DNA of 64,000 nt, taken from Phycisphaerae bacterium RAS1. GTDB lineage: Bacteria > Planctomycetota > Phycisphaerae > UBA1845 > Fen-1342. The stretch lies in the NCBI GenBank assembly GCA_007859745.1, contig SMLU01000001.1, positions 1,178,001 to 1,242,000 of the forward strand, in the 5' to 3' direction. This document shows positions 58,528 to 64,000 of the stretch, in pieces; positions within the stretch are counted from its first letter, which is position 1; each line of letters opens with the position of its first letter. The position numbers were made by a program, and so were the translations under genes. The notes below the pieces were generated by a model. That model was not told where the DNA came from and did no database searches. It saw only the letters and a program-made list of their open reading frames with translations.

Positions 58528-59592
58528 CTACAGTGGACGCAGCGACGGCGTCCACAGGCCGGCCGTTTCGGGCAGTCCACACATCAGGTTCATATTCTGA
58601 ATGGCGGCACCGGCCATTCCCTTCACCAGGTTATCCAGGGCCGCCATGGCAATCACCTTGTGGCCGCGGCACGCGACGGAGATGTCGCAGAAATTCGAGC
58701 CGACCACATCCTGCAGAGTGGGCGATTCATCGCGCAAACGCACAAACGGACTGCCGGCGTAAAACGTGCGATACTGCTCGCGCAGCGCGACTGTGTTTGT
58801 TTCCTGCGACATTGTCAAATGAACCGTCGCAAAAATACCGCGCGTCACATCCATGCTCTGTGCCACGAAGCTCAGCCCGATGCGCTGCCCGGACGGGTCC
58901 TTCCAGGCCTGGAGTATCTCACCCTCGTGCTGATGCTCGAGCGCCTTATACGCGCGAAAGTCCGCGTGCCGCGTCGGATGATGCGTCGTGTCCTTCAGTT
59001 GCCGGCCGGAGCCGGACGAGCCGGTTTTCGCGTCAACGGCAACCGGGCCGGAAAAGCCGCTGCATACCAGCGGCGCGGCAGCCAGAATGGCCGAGGTCGC
59101 CAGACATCCGGGGTTGGCGATGCGATGCGCCGTGCGAATGGAGTCGCGATCCAGCTCGGGAAGACCATAGACAAACGTACCGCGACGCGACGGCAACTCC
59201 GGCGTCTCGGGATAGTAGCGGCGGTGCAGCGTCGCGTCGCGCAGGCGCAGATCACCGGACAGATCAATGATGCGGAGCTTCTCGCGCTCGCGCCGCGCGT
59301 CCACTTCGCTCAGGACGCGGTCGGCGGCCGGCCCGCTCGCCCCGTGCGGCAACGCGGCAATGACGACGCCGAAATCGCCGGAGAATAGCGCGTCGTAGTC
59401 CACCCGCTCGACGACGCGAAGATCGTAGAAACCGGCCAAATGCGGGTGCACGGACGCCAGCGGCTCGTCCACCTGCGACGTCGACGTGATGCAGACGACT
59501 TCCGCGGCCGGATGCTGCACCAACAGGCGCAGCAGTTCGCCCGCGCCGTAGCCACGGGCCCCCAGAATCGCGACGCGAATCGGGCGGCTCAT
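58528..59592 (-). CDS. argC: N-acetyl-gamma-glutamyl-phosphate reductase
   Basis: The third step of arginine synthesis, an NADPH-dependent reductase. The 354-residue protein has VAILGARGYGAGELLRLL for the cofactor, IAALPHGASG, the catalytic Cys in IANPGCLATSAILAAAP, and GSSGSGRQLKDTTHHP and the FVAQSMDVTRGIFATVHL stretch of the dimer domain. Length and motif order are typical. Its ATG (59592) overlaps the stop of the DUF1611 gene by four bases, so the two are coupled. Confidence 0.95.
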   Translation of the reverse strand: MSRPIRVAILGARGYGAGELLRLLVQHPAAEVVCITSTSQVDEPLASVHPHLAGFYDLRVVERVDYDALFSGDFGVVIAALPHGASGPAADRVLSEVDARREREKLRIIDLSGDLRLRDATLHRRYYPETPELPSRRGTFVYGLPELDRDSIRTAHRIANPGCLATSAILAAAPLVCSGFSGPVAVDAKTGSSGSGRQLKDTTHHPTRHADFRAYKALEHQHEGEILQAWKDPSGQRIGLSFVAQSMDVTRGIFATVHLTMSQETNTVALREQYRTFYAGSPFVRLRDESPTLQDVVGSNFCDISVACRGHKVIAMAALDNLVKGMAGAAIQNMNLMCGLPETAGLWTPSLRPL

Positions 59593-60650
59593 GAAGCCGC
59601 TCGCTTCAGGCGGCCGTTCAGCCGGGTCACGATGAATTCACCGAGGGCGACGCCGTGCGTGCGAGCGTTGATCGCGGCCAGTCCGAGCTGGTCACGCACG
59701 TAGCGGACGCCGACGTCGTTGTCCGTCGTCGGCCCGCTCACGACGTCGATCCGCAGACCGTAGCGTTCCTGCAGCATGCGCTGCGCGCCCCAGGCGCCGA
59801 CCGGGTCGTTCGCACACAGCACGATCGCCCCCGCCACTCCCATCAGCTCGCGATCTGAGAGAATCTGCTGCACGCCATACTCGCCCGCGACGCCGTCACC
59901 CAGCTCAGCGACGATCACGTCGGCGCCCTGCTGCACGAGGTGCGCCAGCAGCGCGCGGGCCACCGGAGCGGCCGTGCGCGGCGTCGTCGTGACAACACCC
60001 GCGTCGGTGAACGAGACGGCCAGCTTCGCCCCGTAGTCCACCATTTGCAGAGCGTCGCGCCGCAGCGAGACGCCGGTCAGCTTGCAGCCGCCAACCGTGA
60101 AGCCGCGCGTCGAAAGCTGGCGAATCAGCCGGCAGGCGGCGGAAGTCTTGCCGGCGTTCATGCAGGTGCCGGCGAAGTAAACCACCGGAACGTGCGCCGG
60201 CAACGTCGCGCTGAGCGCGATCGCGTTCATGCCAATGTGTGCCGGCGTGCCGATGCGATCCTCGAATTCGGGAAAGACCAGCACGGCGCCGAGGACCTCG
60301 ACGTCAAAGGGCTTGCCCACGTCCGGATTCTGCGACGTGCATTGGCCGATGACCCCGCCCAGATTAAGCAGTTGCAAAACCTGCCCCGGCCCGATCGCCT
60401 CGGGCACGACGCCCGAGTAGCCGTGCAGTGCGTTGCGCGGTCCGAGCGCGCCGGCGATCACGTCGCCCTCGTGCAATGTGACCATGCGGCCGTGCACGTC
60501 CTCAATCTGGTTGTAGACGCTCTTTTCGCCGCGAATGCGACCGGCGATGACGTATCCCTCGCCGGCGACGATCTGATCGCTGATGCGCAAATCGCGCCGC
60601 AGCGCAACATTACGGGTCACGGACGCGATCTTGTCGGCCCAGATACGCAT
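59589..60650 (-). CDS. DUF1611 P-loop protein; candidate N-acetyltransferase of the arginine operon
   Basis: A 353-residue protein of the DUF1611 family. The N-terminal domain has GRIRGEKSVYNQIEDVHGRM and LLNLGGVIGQCTSQNP. The C-terminal domain carries a P-loop, FAGTCMNAGKTSAACRLIRQ, then GCKLTGVSLRRDAL, VIVAELGDGVAGEYGV and LCANDPVGAWGAQRML. Members were long annotated only as NTPases. From memory, one characterised member (DgcN) is a D-glutamate N-acetyltransferase. Here the gene is coupled to argC in an operon without argA or argJ, so it may supply the N-acetylglutamate. The ATG at 60650 is preferred over one at 60683. The argG gap contains a 135-bp heptamer array. Confidence 0.8.
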   Translation of the reverse strand: MRIWADKIASVTRNVALRRDLRISDQIVAGEGYVIAGRIRGEKSVYNQIEDVHGRMVTLHEGDVIAGALGPRNALHGYSGVVPEAIGPGQVLQLLNLGGVIGQCTSQNPDVGKPFDVEVLGAVLVFPEFEDRIGTPAHIGMNAIALSATLPAHVPVVYFAGTCMNAGKTSAACRLIRQLSTRGFTVGGCKLTGVSLRRDALQMVDYGAKLAVSFTDAGVVTTTPRTAAPVARALLAHLVQQGADVIVAELGDGVAGEYGVQQILSDRELMGVAGAIVLCANDPVGAWGAQRMLQERYGLRIDVVSGPTTDNDVGVRYVRDQLGLAAINARTHGVALGEFIVTRLNGRLKRAAS

Positions 60651-60690
60651 TGTTGTTGAGGGACGAGAATCAGTTGGTGTCATTGGATGA

Positions 60691-60825
60691 GTCAGAAGTT
60701 AGACCTCGGAGTTCAGCAGTCAACAGTCAGCGCACGGGTCTTTCGTAGTTCGATACTCGACATTCGACGTTCGACATTCAGCCTCTTGCCTTCAACTCGC
60801 TCCTCGCTACTGTGAACTCGCTACT
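60691..60825. repeat. Heptamer array H6, in-phase degenerate units over 135 bp
   Basis: From GTCAGAA (60691) units of exactly seven bases follow: GTTAGAC, CTCGGAG, TTCAGCA, GTCAACA, GTCAGCG, then a short drifted stretch, then TTCGATA (60749), CTCGACA, TTCGACG, TTCGACA, TTCAGCC, TCTTGCC, TTCAACT, CGCTCCT, CGCTACT, GTGAACT and CGCTACT (60819). The argG stop codon lies inside. This is the longest array of the window. Confidence 0.85.
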
Positions 60826-62006
60826 CTACCCAGCAGCCAGTCCTGCATCCCATACAGCTTGCAGAATCCGGCGGCTTCAGCGCCGTTCCACAGGGCGCTG
60901 CTTTCGCCGTAGCGGGCGATTTCCGGGTCCATCAGCGACCAGGGGCTGGTCGCACCCAGCACCACGGCCTGGCCGGCGAAGAGGCGCACGATCACGTCGC
61001 CGCTCACCCGCCGCTGCGACGAGGTCAGAAACGCCTCGACATCGCGCATCAGCGGGTCAAAGTACCGCGCTTCGTGAACGGCGGCGCCGTACAGCTCGCC
61101 CAGCGTCTGCTTCCAGAAAAGCTGCTGGCGCGAGAGCACCAGCTTCTCCAACTCGCGATGGGCCGCAATCAGCGCCTGCGCCGCCGGAGCCTCAAACGCC
61201 ACGCGGCCCTTGATCCCCAGGATGGTGTCGCCCACGTGCATGCCGCGGCCGACGCCGTGCCGGCCGGCCTGCGCGTTCAGCAACTCAATGAGCGCAACCG
61301 GGTCGAGCTTCCTTCCCGTGAGCGCGGTCGGCACACCGCCGTCAAATGAAATGGTCAAGTCCTCGGGCGACGCCGGCCAGCGCTGCGGACCGGCCGTCCA
61401 GACATACGCCTCATCCGGCAAAACTCCGTCGGAGCGATGCGTCTCGGCCCCGCCGATCGTCGTGCCCCACAAGCCGCGGTTGATCGAATAACGCGTCGTC
61501 TTCGGCGGAATCTCGATGCCGCGCCCGGCGAGCCAGGCGGTCTCCTGCTCGCGCGAGAGGGCCTCGCTGCGGATCGGCGTGAGAATCTCCAGCTCCGGCG
61601 CAAAGGCCCGAAAGCCGACGTCGAAACGCACCTGGTCATTCCCCGCGCCGGTCGAGCCGTGGCACAGCGCCGAAGCCCCGATTCTCCGGCCGTATTCGGC
61701 CACGCAGCGCGCCTGCACGACGCGCTCGGCCGAGACGCACAGCGGATAAACGCCGCCGCGCAGCGCATTCGCGAAAACAAGGTACCGCAGGACGTCGTCA
61801 AACAACTCGCGGCGGGCGTCGATCAACCGGTATGACGCCGTTCCGGCGCGCGCGGCCATTTTCTCGATCGCGGCCAGCTCGTCGGCGTCGAATCCGCCGG
61901 TCTGAACGGTGAGGGCGTGCACGTCGCAGCCCTGCTCGCGCAGCCGCACGGCGCAGTAGGTCGTATCCAACCCGCCGGAAAACGCCAGTGCGACTTTCTT
62001 GCTCAT
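60807..62006 (-). CDS. argG: Argininosuccinate synthase
   Basis: Condenses citrulline and aspartate with ATP. The 399-residue protein starts KKVALAFSGGLDTTYCAVRL with the PP-loop (SGGLDTT). It includes ALCHGSTGAGNDQVRFDVGF, the aspartate/citrulline-binding region SINRGLWGTTIGGAE and the ILGIKGRVAFEAPAA stretch. It belongs to the shorter subgroup (about 400 residues). I take the ATG at 62006; a TTG at 62009 is the alternative. The C-terminus ...GRVASSQ and its stop are encoded by heptamer units of array H6. argR lies nine bases upstream, so both are on one mRNA. Confidence 0.95.
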   Translation of the reverse strand: MSKKVALAFSGGLDTTYCAVRLREQGCDVHALTVQTGGFDADELAAIEKMAARAGTASYRLIDARRELFDDVLRYLVFANALRGGVYPLCVSAERVVQARCVAEYGRRIGASALCHGSTGAGNDQVRFDVGFRAFAPELEILTPIRSEALSREQETAWLAGRGIEIPPKTTRYSINRGLWGTTIGGAETHRSDGVLPDEAYVWTAGPQRWPASPEDLTISFDGGVPTALTGRKLDPVALIELLNAQAGRHGVGRGMHVGDTILGIKGRVAFEAPAAQALIAAHRELEKLVLSRQQLFWKQTLGELYGAAVHEARYFDPLMRDVEAFLTSSQRRVSGDVIVRLFAGQAVVLGATSPWSLMDPEIARYGESSALWNGAEAAGFCKLYGMQDWLLGRVASSQ

Positions 62007-62015
62007 CAAGTTCCT

Positions 62016-62492
62016 TTAACCGCTCTGTATTCGCTGATGCGCCCGCAGAAACGCCGTCACGCGTCCCTGCGCGGCCCGGCTGCGGACGGCGACGAATATC
62101 GTGTCGTCGCCCGCGATCGTGCCGACAATCTCCGGCAATTTACGCTCGTCCAGAGCCACGGCGACGGTCCCGGCGGCGCCGATGACGGTGCGGACCACCA
62201 CCAGGCTGGCGCCCGCCGCGTCGACCGCGGTGATTAATTCATCCAGGCGCGGGTCCTTCTCGATGTCGCGCCGCGGGCGGCGGATCTCGCCCAGCCGGAC
62301 ATAGCGGCCGTTCACCTTCAGCAGCGCCAGCTCACGCAGGTCGCGGCTGACGCTGGCCTGCGTCGCTTCCAGCCCTTTTTCGCGGAGCAGGGCGACAATC
62401 TGCTCCTGGCTCTCCAGCGCCTGCTCGCGCGCCAGTTTCGAAAGCAGCGCCTGCCGCTCATTCTTGCCTGCAACCGCGAACATACTCACCAT
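62016..62492 (-). CDS. argR: Arginine repressor
   Basis: ArgR binds DNA as a hexamer when arginine is bound. The 158-residue protein has the winged-helix part ESQEQIVALLREKGLEATQA, then SVSRDLRELALLKVNGRYVR. The C-terminal arginine-binding domain has VVRTVIGAAGTVAVALDERK, and IAGDDTIFVAVRSRAAQG near the end. All are family-typical. It is the first gene of the arg operon, and its promoter carries an ARG box that overlaps the -10 element and ends 18 bases before the ATG. Autoregulation and repression of the whole operon by arginine are therefore very likely. Confidence 0.95.
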   Translation of the reverse strand: MVSMFAVAGKNERQALLSKLAREQALESQEQIVALLREKGLEATQASVSRDLRELALLKVNGRYVRLGEIRRPRRDIEKDPRLDELITAVDAAGASLVVVRTVIGAAGTVAVALDERKLPEIVGTIAGDDTIFVAVRSRAAQGRVTAFLRAHQRIQSG

Positions 62493-62509
62493 GAATTAAA
62501 CAACAAGAT

Positions 62510-62523
62510 TGAATTATTATTCG
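62510..62523. promoter_or_regulatory. ARG box (ArgR operator)
   Basis: TGAATTATTATTCG matches the ARG-box consensus (TGAAT-N4-ATTCA) with one mismatch at the last base. A half-site TGAATT lies at 62492-62497, 18 bp away, roughly one and a half to two helical turns, as is usual for paired boxes. Confidence 0.8.
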
Positions 62524-62540
62524 CCGTCAGCGAATGTCAA
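62513..62540 (-). promoter_or_regulatory. Promoter of the argR-argG... operon
   Basis: On the minus strand TTGACA (62540-62535) and AATAAT (62518-62513) lie 16 bp apart. The -10 element is inside the ARG box, so bound ArgR would block RNA polymerase. Confidence 0.7.
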
Positions 62541-62649
62541 GCCCCACGCCGCGCCGCGGACAAATTTCTTCGCCGCCGCCGCCCGCGGCGCGGTAGAATA
62601 GGCGCATGTTCGGCCGGCGGCCCGGCCGCGGCTGCATGGAACTCAAAGA

Positions 62650-63687
62650 ATGCGCATTTCAGCTTCAATCGTGTCGCGGGCGCTGGTCCTTCTTGTGCCG
62701 CTGGCGGTCGCCTCGGCCCCGACCGTCCGCTTCATGTCTTTCAACGTCGAGTCCTACAACTCGCCCGGGTCGGCGTCCTACAACGCCCTCGTGCGCCTCG
62801 TCTACTCGATGGACCCGGACATCCTCCTGATCCAGGAAGCCAGCGACGACGCCGGCCGCACAGCTTTCCAAACCGAATTCGCCGCCGCCTACCCTTTTCG
62901 CCAGCTCGGCGCGGCCGACGGCGGCGGCATCCGCCAGCACACCTTCAGCCGTTGGGCGCTGTCCGCCCCGGCCAACATCTTCGCCGGCGGATTCAGCCGC
63001 CCGACCATTCGCTGCGAGGTGGATTTCGATCCGAACCGCCCGGGAGCCGAGTTCCGCGTCTACAACTGCCACTGGAAGTCCGGCTCGGCCTCGACCGATT
63101 TCCAGCTTCGGGCGGCGATGGCCGCCGCCATCCGCACCGACATCGAGAACCTCTGGAACGTCCGCCAGGACTTCCGCATCATCCTCGGCGGCGACCTGAA
63201 CGAAGAAGTCGGCGAGCCGGACATCGCCCAGGTCTACTTCCCGCAGTTCAACATGAACTACGTCAACCGCGTCGACCCTTTCACCGGCAACAACGCCACC
63301 CGCCTCTCCAGCGGCCGCAGCATCGACCACTTCATCGTGTCGGACACGGCGTTCGCGCGCGTGCAGACGGCCTTCATCTACAACTCGGATACGTACGACC
63401 CCACCCCGCCGCCGCCGGCGCTGGCCAGCGACTCACTGATCGCCAGCGATCACCTGTCGGTGGTGATGGACATGGACATGGAGTATTTCCTGCTCGGCGA
63501 CCTGAACGACGACGGCGAGGTCAACGTACTGGACATCAACCCGTTCACGCTGGTGCTCGCGGCGCCGAACAGCTATCGCCTGCAATACCCGTGGGTTGAT
63601 GTTGAGGCGGTCGCGGACATCAACCTCGACGGAAACGTGGACGTGCTGGATATCAACCCGTTCATCGCCCTGCTGGCGGGTCCATAG
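62650..63687 (+). CDS. Secreted endonuclease/exonuclease/phosphatase-fold protein with dockerin repeats
   Basis: A 345-residue exported hydrolase. A signal peptide (VSRALVLLVPLAVASA) is followed by an EEP domain: MSFNVESYN, ILLIQEASDD with the catalytic Glu, YNCHWKSGSA, ILGGDLNEEVGEPD and SIDHFIVSD, ending with SDHLSVVMDMD. This fold includes DNase I, sphingomyelinase and phosphatases, and the substrate is not evident. The last 60 residues are two dockerin-like repeats, LGDLNDDGEVNVLDINPFTL and DINLDGNVDVLDINPFIALL, the same as in the fragment at 39710. They are thought to attach secreted proteins to partners or the cell surface in planctomycetes. The gene is divergent from argR. Confidence 0.85.
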   Translation: MRISASIVSRALVLLVPLAVASAPTVRFMSFNVESYNSPGSASYNALVRLVYSMDPDILLIQEASDDAGRTAFQTEFAAAYPFRQLGAADGGGIRQHTFSRWALSAPANIFAGGFSRPTIRCEVDFDPNRPGAEFRVYNCHWKSGSASTDFQLRAAMAAAIRTDIENLWNVRQDFRIILGGDLNEEVGEPDIAQVYFPQFNMNYVNRVDPFTGNNATRLSSGRSIDHFIVSDTAFARVQTAFIYNSDTYDPTPPPPALASDSLIASDHLSVVMDMDMEYFLLGDLNDDGEVNVLDINPFTLVLAAPNSYRLQYPWVDVEAVADINLDGNVDVLDINPFIALLAGP

Positions 63688-63721
63688 GCCGCGGGGCTCG
63701 CGCGCATAGAAAGTGGCGTAG

Positions 63722-63784
63722 GGCAGGTGAAGCCGCGCGGCGGGCCTTCGTTTTCAAATTCACCCCCACGCGGCTTCACCTGCC
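63722..63784. terminator. Long-stem hairpin after the dockerin gene
   Basis: GGCAGGTGAAGCCGCG (63722-63737) and CGCGGCTTCACCTGCC (63769-63784) pair without mismatch over 16 bp, with a 31-base loop that contains TTTT. It may end transcription of the gene 35 bp upstream. Confidence 0.6.
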
Positions 63785-64000
63785 GCCTTTTCGCCTCCGC
63801 GCCCACGGCCGTTCCCCTTCGCCCGGCGGCGGGGCCAGCGGCAGTTCGCAAACGGTCGCGAGCCGCGCGCCCGAACATCGGACGGTTGTTGACGCGGCCG
63901 TCTGCGACCTGCCCGACCCGCCACCCGCTGATCCTCGAAAAGGTATCGAAGATTTGTGAACGAACTTCTAACTCAGGACACTAGGGCCGCATCACGATGT
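63785..64000. other. No gene recognised at the right edge
   Basis: The last 216 bases contain no frame with recognisable protein features and no repeat of the families above. A gene may begin beyond the edge. Confidence 0.4.

Noticed and set aside
63727-63984. Small plus-strand frame after the dockerin gene
   Set aside because: It begins within the hairpin stem and is made of low-complexity residues.

Overview
The window reads as a GC-rich chromosome segment of a Planctomycetota-type bacterium (Phycisphaerae-like is my guess). The signs are a DUF1571 protein, a TIGR03009-like lipoprotein, a PEP-CTERM protein, two proteins ending in planctomycete-style dockerin repeats (GDxNxDGxVNxLDIN), HEAT/PDZ proteins, and a dense set of dispersed palindromic repeats. 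No rRNA, tRNA or CRISPR array was found. Gene starts are mostly ATG with some GTG/TTG, and many neighbours overlap by 1-14 nt, so most genes sit in translationally coupled operons.

Layout. 1-7.4 kb (minus strand): a truncated nucleotidyltransferase, histidine ammonia-lyase coupled to a HEAT/PDZ protein, DUF1571, an alpha/beta hydrolase and an ACT protein. 7.9-10.9 kb (plus): a coiled-coil protein and alanine racemase. 10.8-14.0 kb (minus): NDP-sugar epimerase, TatD, YicC, SecG. 14.5-18.1 kb (plus): a zinc-ribbon membrane protein and two SPFH proteins with triplicated beta repeats. 18.5-22.3 kb: an accessory island with a small protein plus HNH nuclease pair, a broken HNH gene, Vsr, and an IS200-like TnpA inside its own palindromic repeats. 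22.3-29.5 kb: SpoVR, PEP-CTERM protein, DinG helicase, FHA-GAF histidine kinase, cold-shock protein. 30-37.4 kb: a small conserved protein, a FixL/FixJ-like pair with RdgB, GalE, a lipoprotein, and WaaA. 37.5-42 kb: a two-domain sugar amidotransferase, dockerin fragment, S2P protease and Nudix enzyme.

42.0-52.6 kb (minus) is a nitrous-oxide reduction operon: Rrf2 regulator, Sec/lipoprotein-type (clade II) NosZ, a membrane-domain/NosD/NosF fusion, NosY, NosL, a cytochrome c, a DUF438-hemerythrin-PAS protein and a cupin. 52.9-62.5 kb (minus) is a nearly complete arginine operon: argR, argG, a DUF1611 gene, argC, argD, an acylornithine-type carbamoyltransferase, argB, an M20 deacylase and argH. 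An ARG box overlaps the -10 element of its promoter. No known N-acetylglutamate synthase is present in it, and the DUF1611 protein is a candidate. The window ends with a secreted nuclease/phosphatase carrying dockerin repeats.

The most unusual structure is in the DNA between genes. (i) In-phase heptanucleotide arrays lie at operon junctions and are partly translated into NosY, NosL, ArgD and ArgG. (ii) A paired inverted REP-like element (hairpin core CCGCCGC-GCCAA-GCGGCGG) occurs at five loci, one half-site with a compensatory base-pair change. (iii) Other palindrome families surround tnpA or occur as scattered copies. The best functional hypotheses are the DUF1611 gene as the missing acetyltransferase of arginine synthesis, and the two SPFH proteins as membrane-anchored relatives in layout of the major vault protein.
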